IMG/VR virus record: IMGVR_UViG_3300009593_000010
Location: 62,001 to 126,000 of that record
DNA length: 64,000 nucleotides
Reading direction: 5' to 3' (one strand)
Source: a virus
Below the pieces are notes generated by a model. It did no database searches and was not told the origin of the DNA. It was given only the letters and a program-made list of their open reading frames with translations. The stretch's first letter is position 1; each line of letters starts with the position of its first letter. Below, piece after piece: positions 41,806 to 50,417 of the stretch. A program made the translations under genes and the position numbers.

Positions 41806-42120
41806 ATGGACTTTGTACAATTTCTGAGTGATGTGGGAGTCCCAATTGGCGGTGCAGTAGTCATGGGGTTCTTTATATTTTTAGTATTAAAACAGATACT
41901 AGATGGACTGGTGGATACAATAAAAACCCTTACTGGGTTTGCAAAAATGCTTGAAGATCGTGCCCGAGTGGGTTGTAATGAGTTAGTTAAGATTGACTTG
42001 TTGGTTTCGTCTGCATTAGAACTTACTCCACCAATTGATAGGATTGCTCGTGCAGAGAATTACAGGACTAATGAGAAAGGTGAACCTCAGAATGTCAAAC
42101 TTGATGTGAGGAGAGACTAA
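41806..42120 (+). CDS. Holin-like membrane protein, 104 aa
   Basis: It has one N-terminal membrane helix (VPIGGAVVMGFFIFLVLKQIL) and a long soluble tail. Its layout matches the next gene. The single helix plus charged tail resembles BhlA/UviB-type holins. Gene position before the CsgF gene suggests it could instead be part of the curli unit. Confidence 0.6.
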   Translation: MDFVQFLSDVGVPIGGAVVMGFFIFLVLKQILDGLVDTIKTLTGFAKMLEDRARVGCNELVKIDLLVSSALELTPPIDRIARAENYRTNEKGEPQNVKLDVRRD

Positions 42121-42434
42121 TGGAAGAATTAGCAGCTGCTATATCAGAATTTGGTTTCCCAGTGGTCATGGCTGGTGGGATGGGGTATTTTATATACTTT
42201 GTATGGAAGTTTGTTGTAGACAAATTAGAACCAGAGTTAGACACTATGCACCTTGCACTTATAAAGTGTATTGATGCAAATAGAATGTTAGATAATGACA
42301 TGATAAGACTCCAACAGAAAGTGCAAGTGGTCTTGGAGTATCGAGAAAGACAGAACATGTTGGAAGATGCAGAAGAAAAAGAGGCACTAGCAGAGGTAAG
42401 AAAGAATGAAAAGAAAGGAAAAAATCCTAAGTAG
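42120..42434 (+). CDS. Holin-like membrane protein, 104 aa (paralogue)
   Basis: FGFPVVMAGGMGYFIYFVWKFVVDKLEPEL is a membrane helix followed by a coiled-coil tail (ends at 42434). The length and helix position match the preceding 104-aa protein, so the pair may have arisen by duplication. It overlaps the CsgF gene by 29 nt. Confidence 0.62.
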   Translation: MEELAAAISEFGFPVVMAGGMGYFIYFVWKFVVDKLEPELDTMHLALIKCIDANRMLDNDMIRLQQKVQVVLEYRERQNMLEDAEEKEALAEVRKNEKKGKNPK

Positions 42435-42912
42435 TATATTCATATTAGTTGTTTTATTTTTACATGCATCTAATGTGTATTCAGACGAGATAGTACATAA
42501 GTTCAAATCTCCAAGTTTTAGTGGAGTAGGAACTTCTGCACATTATCTTACAATCGATTCACAAGAACAGGGTCGAAGAGAGGCAATCAAGTCAGATATA
42601 GAAGCTGCACTATTGGCTGCAAAGAGAGAAGAAGATAACAGTACACTTGCTAAATTTATTAGAAATCTGGAGAGCAGAATTTATTCCCAACTTTCTAAAC
42701 AATTAGTTGAGTCACTATTCTCTGGAGATGGTGCATCATTTGGTAGTTTCATGTTAGAAGGTAGTACAATAACATACCAAGTACAACCTTGTGATAATCC
42801 AGCTGCATGTACTGTAGGTGAAGATGTAATTGTAATGACAATTACAGCTGAGGACGGAACAGTCACCTCTATAACTATTCCAATAGGAAGTGGAAACTGG
42901 GGAACTGGTTAG
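42406..42912 (+). CDS. csgF: CsgF-like curli assembly protein
   Basis: This 168-aa protein has a signal peptide (about residues 1-26, ending VYS) and then the CsgF pattern: KFKSPSFSG near the N-terminus, a helical middle with FIRNLESRIYSQLSKQLVESL, and a beta-rich C-terminus. CsgF binds the CsgG pore and links the secreted fibre to the outer membrane. It is followed directly by csgG. Confidence 0.82.
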   Translation: MKRKEKILSSIFILVVLFLHASNVYSDEIVHKFKSPSFSGVGTSAHYLTIDSQEQGRREAIKSDIEAALLAAKREEDNSTLAKFIRNLESRIYSQLSKQLVESLFSGDGASFGSFMLEGSTITYQVQPCDNPAACTVGEDVIVMTITAEDGTVTSITIPIGSGNWGTG

Positions 42913-43896
42913 GTGAATGTTAAACTTTTATCGTCATTAGCACTATTAGTCATCCTTACAACAGGGTGTGCTAGTATTCCCAGCACAAGAGATTCATGCA
43001 CCAAAATAGTCATGAAAGAATTCGGAATCTGCGTGGAAGAACCAGTAAGTTTGGAATTACCCACACACGAGAAATTAAAACAATTACCACCAGCGGAAAA
43101 ACAACCAGTAGTTGCAGTCTATTCATTCTTGGATAAGACTGGTCAAAGGAAACAGAAAGATGGTGCTGCTCTCTTTTCTACAGCAGTAACACAAGGTGCA
43201 GAAACAATGTTAATAGATGCATTGAAAACTGCTGGAGATGGGACATGGTTTAGAGTAGTTGAGAGAGTTGGTATAGATCACTTAACTAGAGAAAGACAAA
43301 TTGTAAAATCAACCAGACAGTCATTGGAAGAACCTACAGGGTTAGCTCCTTTGTTGTTTGCTGGGATGATTTTAGAGGGTGGTATCGTAGGCTTCGATAC
43401 GAACCTAGAGACAGGCGGTAGGGGTGCAAGAACATTAGGTGTTGGTGCTCAGAACGCATATAGAAAGGATGTTGTCACAATATCCCTTCGAGCAGTTAGT
43501 ACATTGACTGGAGAAATATTACTTAATGTACAGACAACTAAATCGATTTTGGCAGTCGCAAGCGGTTATGATGTCTTTAAATTTATCGATATGGATACTC
43601 AACTAATTGAGGTTGAGGATGGAATGACTGAGAATGAAAGTGTAACCAGAAGTGTTCGATCTGCGATTGAACAAGCTGTTTACGAATTAATTCTTCAAGG
43701 TGAGGAGAGAGATTTTTGGAAAATCAGTTGGGCAATACCAGAAAGTAAGATTAAAGAAGGTATTAACGAAATTATGGAAGATGTAGAAATTGAAGTAATT
43801 ACCGAAGAAGATATAATAGAAGTTGATCCACCAGATGAGTTACCATTAGGTATCCCAAATGTGGATGAAAAAACCCTCGAAGAAATACGAGGATAG
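42913..43896 (+). CDS. csgG: CsgG-like curli secretion pore lipoprotein
   Basis: This 327-aa protein uses a GTG start directly after the csgF stop. It has a lipoprotein signal with Cys19 (LTTGCAS). The CsgG core contains PVVAVYSFLDKTGQRK, FRVVERVGIDHLTRERQIVKS, GMILEGGIVGFDTN and GARTLGVGAQNAYRKDVVTISLRAVST-type blocks. CsgG forms the nonameric outer-membrane export channel. The C-terminal about 60 residues are acidic and extend beyond the usual E. coli length (277 aa). Confidence 0.93.
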   Translation: MNVKLLSSLALLVILTTGCASIPSTRDSCTKIVMKEFGICVEEPVSLELPTHEKLKQLPPAEKQPVVAVYSFLDKTGQRKQKDGAALFSTAVTQGAETMLIDALKTAGDGTWFRVVERVGIDHLTRERQIVKSTRQSLEEPTGLAPLLFAGMILEGGIVGFDTNLETGGRGARTLGVGAQNAYRKDVVTISLRAVSTLTGEILLNVQTTKSILAVASGYDVFKFIDMDTQLIEVEDGMTENESVTRSVRSAIEQAVYELILQGEERDFWKISWAIPESKIKEGINEIMEDVEIEVITEEDIIEVDPPDELPLGIPNVDEKTLEEIRG

Positions 43897-43906
43897 AGGA
43901 TAAGAA

Positions 43907-44632
43907 ATGAATAACTTCAAAAAAATAGTTATGATGTTATTATTGAGTCCTATGGCAGTGTTTGGTGCAGTCACAACAGATAATGAAATTGCTTTACAGC
44001 AAGTTGGTGATACCCTAACACTTACAATTGACCAAATCGGATATGGCAACAAGTTGGGTGGTACAATATCATCTGGAGTTGTTGGAAGTGATTGGATATT
44101 AACAGGTACAAGTTTAAATGTTAATATTGATATGATCGGAAACAGCAACCAAATCTTCGGGCCAACCATCTTAGATAGTTCTACATTATCAGTCACAATG
44201 ACTGGTTCTAGTAATATCTGGGATTGGACTGTTGGTGCTTCTGGAAGTGCAGATTCAAGTAATTTACTTGCTGCTATAACTGGTTCATCAAACACATTCG
44301 ATATCGATTGGGGTGCAGCTGCATCAGCTGAAAGGTTAGATATGGATTTAGATATTATTGGAAGTTCCAATGTATTTACAATCGATTGGGAGTCAGATGA
44401 TATTGACTGGAATGTTGATATTACAGGTGATTCAAATGATGTTTTAACTCACATATCTGATGGTGCTTACCATGAATTTAAACTAGATCACACTGGAGAC
44501 AGTGGAAACATTGACATTATAATGTCAAGTGGAACATGTTCTGGAATATCTTCGTGTAAGTCTACTATTGATATAGACTCGACAAGTGATAATGCTACAA
44601 TTACAATTAATCAAAAAGATACTGGGGATTAA
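43907..44632 (+). CDS. Curlin-like repeat protein 1
   Basis: This 241-aa protein has a signal peptide (to about residue 20, VFGA) and repeated strand motifs with conserved small polar ends: Q-I-G-x-G-N, M-I-G-N-S-N, M-T-G-S-S-N, I-T-G-S-S-N, I-I-G-S-S-N, I-T-G-D-S-N. This resembles the Gln/Asn-rich CsgA/CsgB repeats. It is likely exported through the adjacent CsgG. Fibre formation is inferred. Confidence 0.72.
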   Translation: MNNFKKIVMMLLLSPMAVFGAVTTDNEIALQQVGDTLTLTIDQIGYGNKLGGTISSGVVGSDWILTGTSLNVNIDMIGNSNQIFGPTILDSSTLSVTMTGSSNIWDWTVGASGSADSSNLLAAITGSSNTFDIDWGAAASAERLDMDLDIIGSSNVFTIDWESDDIDWNVDITGDSNDVLTHISDGAYHEFKLDHTGDSGNIDIIMSSGTCSGISSCKSTIDIDSTSDNATITINQKDTGD

Positions 44633-45752
44633 TCTCCTTCTACTATCTTTTGGTTCTTTCGTATATGCAGACTCCATAATAGGAGACATCACTGAACATA
44701 AAGGTAGTGGGGGATTAACCAGACAATCTGGGGAATCCCTAACTACTGCTGTGGATGTAGATATCGAGTCGTTAGACCATATCGAGACTGCAAATGGTAG
44801 GATGAAGATAAAGTTTGTTGATGATACAAACCTATCTTTAACTGAGCATACAGAAGTTACGATAGACGAATATTATTTTGATCCAAATCCATCAAAGTCA
44901 AAGATGACAATGAGATTTGTATCTGGAACTGCAAGGTTCTCTACTGGTAAATTGGGATTAGTTCCTAGAGAGAATATTGTAATTCAAACTCCAACTGCAA
45001 CCATTGGTGTGCGTGGAACAGATTTCACAACCACAGTGGATGAATTGGGAAGAAGCTTAGTGTTGTTGCTACCAGACGGCAAGTGTGAGTTTCCAATTTT
45101 GGGTGAATGTAAACCAAGTGGTGAAATTACAGTAACAAATGAAGGTGGAACTGTAAGTTTAACTGAGGCATATCAAGCAACTATGGTTGCAAGTATTGCT
45201 ACACCACCAATTCAACCCATAGTAATGGATAACATAAATGTATCCATGATAAACAATATGTTTATCGTAAGTCCACCTCAAAAGATTGTTGATGCACAAG
45301 AAGAACAATCTGATAGTGGAGATTCTTCTCAAGTTAGTTTATTAGACTTTACTGATTTAGATTTTGATGCACTAGAAGAAGATTGGGAAGGTGAAGACGA
45401 TTTAGAATTTACAGAACTCGATATTGATCTCCTCGATGTCGATTTCTTACAAGATGTGTTGGTCACACTAGAGGCAATCGATGTTTTAAGTCGATCGCGA
45501 GGTGGTGGTGGTGGAGATCAAGGGGACATTGTTGGTACAACTGTAGGGTTTGATAAAGAGACCCAGTACAATACCATCATTGATCAAGGTGCTGGAGAAA
45601 TCTGGTTCTATAGAGAGGTCAATGGTGTGATAAGTATCAGAATACCAATAACGACACAATTAACATTGGACAGTGAAAATGAAGGGAAGAAAAATACTAT
45701 TATTGTTGGGGATGGTCAGTCTGTTCTCATCACAATCCGTCAGAGCGGGTGA
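44592..45752 (+). CDS. FecR-domain secreted protein
   Basis: This 386-aa protein has a signal peptide (MLQLQLIKKILGINLLLLSF and onward, ending YADS) and a FecR domain (about 30-170: GDITEHKGSGGLTRQ, IETANGRMKIKFVDDTNLSL, SGTARFSTGK, TPTATIGVRGTDFT). An acidic linker and C-terminal strands follow. It starts 41 nt inside the upstream curlin-like gene. FecR-domain proteins with CHASE2-cyclases occur together in bacterial genomes, matching the gene 0.7 kb downstream. Confidence 0.82.
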   Translation: MLQLQLIKKILGINLLLLSFGSFVYADSIIGDITEHKGSGGLTRQSGESLTTAVDVDIESLDHIETANGRMKIKFVDDTNLSLTEHTEVTIDEYYFDPNPSKSKMTMRFVSGTARFSTGKLGLVPRENIVIQTPTATIGVRGTDFTTTVDELGRSLVLLLPDGKCEFPILGECKPSGEITVTNEGGTVSLTEAYQATMVASIATPPIQPIVMDNINVSMINNMFIVSPPQKIVDAQEEQSDSGDSSQVSLLDFTDLDFDALEEDWEGEDDLEFTELDIDLLDVDFLQDVLVTLEAIDVLSRSRGGGGGDQGDIVGTTVGFDKETQYNTIIDQGAGEIWFYREVNGVISIRIPITTQLTLDSENEGKKNTIIVGDGQSVLITIRQSG

Positions 45753-46488
45753 TAACGAAATAAAGATTGAACAATTATCATCAGATGGTGATAATTTAGT
45801 TCTTTTAATAGATCAGATCGGACATGACAATACAGTCGATTTTACTATAGATCATGCCTCTAATGAGATTGAAATAAAACAGACAGGTCAAAACAATATC
45901 ATTTCTTATGTCTCTTACTGGGGTTCTGGTAAGAATTGGGGTGGAGATTTAGATGGGTCTGGTAATGACCTATACTTTGAACAATTAAATACTTTAGGTT
46001 CAGAAACAAATAGAATTGGATTCCACATTCCAGGCGATAACAATACACTTAAAATAGGACAAGGTTGTACTTTCAATAGTATGGCTGATGTTTCATGTGG
46101 TGATAACTCATCATCAGAATATGGTGGTCATACATCAAATATAGATATCCATTCAGACAATGTGACTATAAAAGGTGGTCAACAAACAGGATCAGGCAGT
46201 GCAGAACATGATGCAAAAGCATACTTCTATGGTGCAGATAATTCTTCTTTCTTCTATAGACAAATGGGTAATGGAGATAAGACACTAACATATGTTACCT
46301 ACCAAGACAATAGTGAGGGAACAGTCCACCAACGAGGAGATGGTGATCATACTGCAACAATAACATTAACTGGATCACAACCTACCACTTTAAACCTAAA
46401 TCAAAATTCATCAACCAACCAGACATATTCACTATCACAAAATTGTCAGACCTCTGGTGGGTGTTCAGTCACAGTAACGCAGAACTAA
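45679..46488 (+). CDS. Curlin-like repeat protein 2
   Basis: This 269-aa protein has a signal peptide (to about residue 23, SVRA) and repeats such as LIDQIGHDNTV, IKQTGQNNII, QMGNGDKT and LSQNCQTSGGCSVTV, with Q-x-G-x-x-N spacing like curlin repeats. It overlaps the FecR gene by 74 nt. It is the second presumed substrate of the CsgG pore. Together with curlin-like protein 1 it may act as a major/minor subunit pair. Confidence 0.7.
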   Translation: MKGRKILLLLGMVSLFSSQSVRAGDNEIKIEQLSSDGDNLVLLIDQIGHDNTVDFTIDHASNEIEIKQTGQNNIISYVSYWGSGKNWGGDLDGSGNDLYFEQLNTLGSETNRIGFHIPGDNNTLKIGQGCTFNSMADVSCGDNSSSEYGGHTSNIDIHSDNVTIKGGQQTGSGSAEHDAKAYFYGADNSSFFYRQMGNGDKTLTYVTYQDNSEGTVHQRGDGDHTATITLTGSQPTTLNLNQNSSTNQTYSLSQNCQTSGGCSVTVTQN

Positions 46489-48375
46489 ATGGGTAAATTC
46501 CTAACATCCTTCTGGATGGTCATTTTAGTTCTAGGTGGATTAACAACTCTTAGAATTGCAGACCCAGAGCCAATACAAAAGTTGCGAAATATAAATTTCG
46601 ATTACTACCTTACATCTAAAGAAACTACCACTTCAAGTGACATTGTACTACTTGATGTTGCAGAAAGTAGTTTAGAACTCAAAGGTCAATATCCATTTCC
46701 CAGAACAGAATGGGCTCAAATGATTTCAGATTTAAGAAATGCAAATGCTGGAATGATTGGATTTACAGTAATGTATCCAGAAATTGATAGGTTTGGGGGT
46801 GATGAGGTTTTCGTCTCGTGGGTTAATGGTAATGGTATCATTTTATCCCAGACTTCATCACCTAAAGGTAGGAGTGATATTGCACCATTTGTAGGAACTG
46901 CCGTCTTAGGGGATGGAGACCCATATAATTTTGCATATGAATATCAAGGTGTAGTCACTAACATTCCAAAACTAGAAGAAGCTGCATGGGGTGTTGGTAT
47001 GTTAAATTCTGCACCAGAGGTGGATGGAATCGTAAGACGAATACCTTTAGTCACTCAAGTTAATAATCAATTATATCCAAGTTTCCCTATGGAAGTTATT
47101 CGTGCAACTCAACAGAATAAAGGATACACCATGAAGGTAGAACCTTCTGGGATAGAGAATTTTAGAATACCACCTTATGAACCAGTGGTGACAGATGAAA
47201 CTGGTAGTTTATATGTAGACTGGTCTAAGTCTTTTCCTCGACATGAGTACGGGCAACCACTTCCCAATCTTGAGGGACGAACAGTGATTGTTGGTTTGAC
47301 AGCAGAGGGCATAGTTCCCATTGTTTCGAGTCCGATGGGTGGGGTGTATCCTCATGATATTCAGGCATCTGCGATTCAGACAATATTGGATGGGGTCTCC
47401 ATTTCTCGTCCTTATTGGGGTTCCCTTCTGGAAATAGTTTTAACTCTAATTGGGTCTCTGGTCTTGGTATTTTCGATTTATCGATTCTCCGTTTTAACAT
47501 CTGCACTCGTCTCCGGCCTTGTCGTTGCTGGTGTAGGTTTCTTGCCCTTGTTCTTCTGGACTTCATCAAGTTTCCTTATTGATTTAACATTCCCAATTAT
47601 AACACTAATACTCATATTTAGTCAATCGAGTTTTAATAACTTCTATGTACAGTTCAAATTAAGACAACAAATTAAAGGTCAGTTTGGTACTTACCTATCA
47701 CCAGACATGGTAGACATGCTGGTCAAAGACCCATCATTAATGAAACTAGGTGGGGATAGAAAAGAGATGACATTCTTATTCGCAGACATTGTAGGGTTCA
47801 CTCCTATAAGCGAGTCTTATATGAAGAGGGATGATCCAGAAGGTTTAGTAGAACTTATCAATATGTTCTTAGATAGAATGACAAAGGTTATTCTCAAAAA
47901 TGGTGGAACCATCGACAAGTATATGGGCGATTGTATCATGGCTTTCTGGAATGCTCCTCTACCATGTGAAGATCATGCAACTTTAGCAGTTAAAACTGCA
48001 ATGGAAATAGAATTACTTACGGAACAAATGAATAAAGAGATTAAAGAGTCTGGATTAGAATTACCACCAGTGGTTATTGGTACAGGTATTAATACTGGCC
48101 CATGTATCGTAGGAAATATGGGAAGTGAATCCAGATTTGATTATTCAGTGGTCGGCGATGCTGTGAATCTGGGTGCTAGATTAGAAGTACAAACTAGGAC
48201 ATATGATACACCTATCCTACTATCTGAATACACTTACATGCAATCTGATGTACCTTGTAAAGAACTTGACACTATTAAGGTAAAGGGTAAGGATGAACCA
48301 GTTAAAATATTTGCACCATTGTTTGAAATGCCTTTTGGGAATAGAAAAGAAGTACGGAAGTTAATTAAAACTTGA
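46489..48375 (+). CDS. CHASE2-domain class III adenylate/guanylate cyclase
   Basis: This 628-aa membrane protein has an N-terminal membrane helix and an extracytoplasmic CHASE2 domain (about 35-310: VLLDVAESSLEL, YPFPRTEWAQMI, GFTVMYPEID). Three closely spaced helices follow (about 312-385), then a cytoplasmic cyclase domain (about 420-600). The cyclase keeps FADIVGFT (metal Asp, about 433), KYMGDCIMAFW (second metal Asp, about 480), and DAVNLGARLE (transition-state Asn/Arg). It should be catalytically competent and make cAMP or cGMP. The ligand is unknown. Confidence 0.9.
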   Translation: MGKFLTSFWMVILVLGGLTTLRIADPEPIQKLRNINFDYYLTSKETTTSSDIVLLDVAESSLELKGQYPFPRTEWAQMISDLRNANAGMIGFTVMYPEIDRFGGDEVFVSWVNGNGIILSQTSSPKGRSDIAPFVGTAVLGDGDPYNFAYEYQGVVTNIPKLEEAAWGVGMLNSAPEVDGIVRRIPLVTQVNNQLYPSFPMEVIRATQQNKGYTMKVEPSGIENFRIPPYEPVVTDETGSLYVDWSKSFPRHEYGQPLPNLEGRTVIVGLTAEGIVPIVSSPMGGVYPHDIQASAIQTILDGVSISRPYWGSLLEIVLTLIGSLVLVFSIYRFSVLTSALVSGLVVAGVGFLPLFFWTSSSFLIDLTFPIITLILIFSQSSFNNFYVQFKLRQQIKGQFGTYLSPDMVDMLVKDPSLMKLGGDRKEMTFLFADIVGFTPISESYMKRDDPEGLVELINMFLDRMTKVILKNGGTIDKYMGDCIMAFWNAPLPCEDHATLAVKTAMEIELLTEQMNKEIKESGLELPPVVIGTGINTGPCIVGNMGSESRFDYSVVGDAVNLGARLEVQTRTYDTPILLSEYTYMQSDVPCKELDTIKVKGKDEPVKIFAPLFEMPFGNRKEVRKLIKT

Positions 48376-48399
48376 CAGATCAAGAATCTGTAGTATACT
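48372..48399 (+). promoter_or_regulatory. Class B promoter
   Basis: TTGACA (48372-48377), 16-nt spacer, TATACT (48394-48399), with the inverted repeat ACAGAT-CAAGA-ATCTGT. The start of transcription is about 5 nt before ATG 48411. Confidence 0.82.
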
Positions 48400-48410
48400 G
48401 GTAAGTATAA

Positions 48411-48542
48411 ATGATAAAAGTAAAAGACCCTCTACTTGAATTTAGATTAGGTAGTCTAAAAAGAGCAGAGAAGAGAGCAAAAAATCCAGAATTTAAAGAA
48501 TTGTGGAAAAATATTGCAAAAAACTTGAAAAATAAGGATTAG
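48411..48542 (+). CDS. Small basic protein, 43 aa
   Basis: ATG 48411 reads MIKVKDPLLEFRLGSLKRAE and onward, a basic helical protein. It has its own class B promoter and a terminator 17 nt after its stop, so it is a single-gene unit. Function unknown. Confidence 0.6.
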   Translation: MIKVKDPLLEFRLGSLKRAEKRAKNPEFKELWKNIAKNLKNKD

Positions 48543-48558
48543 TCCTTATATATAATAG

Positions 48559-48582
48559 TAGGTATTAAGAAATACCTATTTT
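48559..48582 (+). terminator. Terminator after the 43-aa gene
   Basis: TAGGTATT, loop AAGA and AATACCTA form an 8-bp stem followed by TTTT. Confidence 0.6.
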
Positions 48583-48640
48583 AGAAGACTTGCCCATTTT
48601 TGGGGAGTCATATAACAACCTTGCTTAACAGGAGGCAATT

Positions 48641-49102
48641 ATGGTCAAATTAACGACTAATGATCTATTCGATCAAATGTGGAGAAGGTCTTCTCCATAC
48701 ACAATAGGGTTTGATAACATCTTTGAAGATTTAAAGTTTGTATCAAACAATCAACAACCCTCATATCCACCTTACAATATCGTAAAGAAAAGTGATGAAC
48801 TATTCTTAATCGAAATTGCAGTGGCAGGATTCGGAGAAGATGATCTGGATATCGAAGTTCAAGAAAACGAACTTAGAGTGACAGGTGAGATTCTCGATGA
48901 AGAGGAATCAGATGAAAATATCCATAAAGGTATTGCAAATAGAAAATTCAGAAGAATCTTCAAACTTGCAGAAGACCTTGTGGTTAATTCTCCATCATTA
49001 AAGAATGGAATGCTAAGTATTCCATGTGAGAGGATAATACCAGAGGAAAAGAAAGCAAGAAAACTAGAGATAGTAGATACTGCTGAATTTTTATCAGAAT
49101 AA
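48641..49102 (+). CDS. Small heat shock protein Hsp20
   Basis: This 153-aa protein has an alpha-crystallin domain (about 40-140): YNIVKKSDELFLIEIAVAGFGEDDLDIEV, then GIANRKFRRIFKLAEDL and LKNGMLSIPCER, ending in a conserved I-x-I-like tail (KLEIVD). It is an ATP-independent holdase that may protect virion or replication proteins. Hsp20 is common in marine T4-like phages. RBS AGGAGGC. Confidence 0.92.
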   Translation: MVKLTTNDLFDQMWRRSSPYTIGFDNIFEDLKFVSNNQQPSYPPYNIVKKSDELFLIEIAVAGFGEDDLDIEVQENELRVTGEILDEEESDENIHKGIANRKFRRIFKLAEDLVVNSPSLKNGMLSIPCERIIPEEKKARKLEIVDTAEFLSE

Positions 49103-49115
49103 GAGGATTTTTCCC

Positions 49116-49148
49116 TTGACAAATCTCCATTCTGTGGTATTATAAATA
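49116..49148 (+). promoter_or_regulatory. Overlapping class B and late promoter for the peroxiredoxin gene
   Basis: TTGACA (49116-49121), 16-nt spacer with ACAAAT...ATTCTGT, TATTAT (49138-49143). A perfect late element TATAAATA (49141-49148) overlaps the -10. The gene may be transcribed in both periods. Confidence 0.7.
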
Positions 49149-49153
49149 TAACT

Positions 49154-49198
49154 ATGAAATTAATTAAATATCGCAGAGTGGAGCTATGTCAACAATAA
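49154..49198 (+). CDS. Leader micro-ORF, 14 aa, overlapping the peroxiredoxin start
   Basis: ATG 49154 is a few nt from the predicted transcript start and reads MKLIKYRRVELCQQ. It contains the GGAG Shine-Dalgarno and overlaps the peroxiredoxin ATG (49186) by 13 nt. It matches the layout at 27492 and 58828. Confidence 0.45.
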   Translation: MKLIKYRRVELCQQ

Positions 49199-50133
49199 CA
49201 GAAGAAACAACATATTCAACCCCAACGGATGTACAACCAAAACATCAATCAATTCCTTCTATGGAATTTCACAACAGAACAGATGATAATTTTGAAATGA
49301 TACATTCACATTCAGCCTTTCTAGGTAAGAAAGTAATCGTATTTGGATTGCCTGGCGCATTTACACCAACTTGTTCAACACAACAAGTACCAGCATACGA
49401 AGACATGTATGATAAATTTATCGATGAAGGAATCGATGAAGTTTATGTCACCTCAGTCAATGATGGTTTCGTCATGAAATCATGGTTAGAATCACTGGGG
49501 ATAACCAAAGTTAAACCTCTATCAGATGGTAGTGGTGCATTTGCAAGAGCAATGGGTATGTTAGTTGCAAAGGATAATTTAGGATTTGGAATGAGATCAT
49601 GGAGATATTCTATGATGATCGATGATGGAATTATTCAACACTTTAATGCAGAACCTGGCCTGACAGATAATTGTCAAGACGATCCATACGGGCAATCTAT
49701 TCCAGAGGTAATTTTAGAACAAATAAAACAAGACAAAGTTATGACCCCATATGATACTCTACCCAGAGGAATTGGAACAGAGGATCACATGGAACTGATA
49801 GGTCAACCAACTCCACAACACGAACCTACATTTGAAAAGGGGAGTTTACATGGTGACTCAACAATCGATCACAAAACAAATATACACGATCTAATAGGGG
49901 ATGCTCAAATTAATGATGTAACCTTTGGATTAGTAGAAACTTATTTATTAGACAATGGACTCACTGATGAATGGGTTCAAGAATATAATGAGATGGTGCA
50001 ACAATTACCAGCATTTAATCTCGAAGAAACTCAATCAACTGAACATGATGAATCTGATGACTTAGAGGATGCAAAGAAAGTTGAAGAGGGTATACCAAGT
50101 GGAACCACATCAAGTGGATCACTAGGTATATAA
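49186..50133 (+). CDS. Peroxiredoxin, Prx5-like, with C-terminal extension
   Basis: This 315-aa protein has a Prx5 domain (about 20-185): PGAFTPTCS with peroxidatic Cys63, VTSVNDGFVMKSW and LSDGSGAFARAMGM. It reduces peroxides using thiols. The C-terminal about 130 residues are acidic and low in complexity, without an obvious glutaredoxin motif. Phage peroxiredoxins may protect the host during infection. Confidence 0.88.
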   Translation: MSTITEETTYSTPTDVQPKHQSIPSMEFHNRTDDNFEMIHSHSAFLGKKVIVFGLPGAFTPTCSTQQVPAYEDMYDKFIDEGIDEVYVTSVNDGFVMKSWLESLGITKVKPLSDGSGAFARAMGMLVAKDNLGFGMRSWRYSMMIDDGIIQHFNAEPGLTDNCQDDPYGQSIPEVILEQIKQDKVMTPYDTLPRGIGTEDHMELIGQPTPQHEPTFEKGSLHGDSTIDHKTNIHDLIGDAQINDVTFGLVETYLLDNGLTDEWVQEYNEMVQQLPAFNLEETQSTEHDESDDLEDAKKVEEGIPSGTTSSGSLGI

Positions 50134-50159
50134 TTTAATAATGATAAGAGGACTATATT

Positions 50160-50417
50160 ATGTCATTTTGGAAAAGCATAGTTGACTTTTTTAACGAACC
50201 AGTTCAGGCTCCTACTCCTAAACCACAATCAAAAGTGGCCAAGAAAGTTGCTAAAAAGACTGCACCAGTTGAAACAAAAGTCACAAGAACATCAAAGGCA
50301 AATCTAGGTAAACTTACTAAACTTCAATTAGAGAAGAAAGGTAGGGAACTAGGTATTGAAATTGATCGTAGAAAATTAAAAGCTACCCTAGTGAACGAAG
50401 TTTACAAGGCACAATAA
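50160..50417 (+). CDS. Basic protein with SAP-like C-terminus, 85 aa
   Basis: This Lys-rich protein has an Ala/Pro/Lys linker and a C-terminal LTKLQLEKKGRELGIEIDRRKLKATLVNEVYK, which resembles a SAP-type helix-turn-helix DNA-binding fold. Likely binds DNA. Exact role unknown. Confidence 0.55.
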   Translation: MSFWKSIVDFFNEPVQAPTPKPQSKVAKKVAKKTAPVETKVTRTSKANLGKLTKLQLEKKGRELGIEIDRRKLKATLVNEVYKAQ

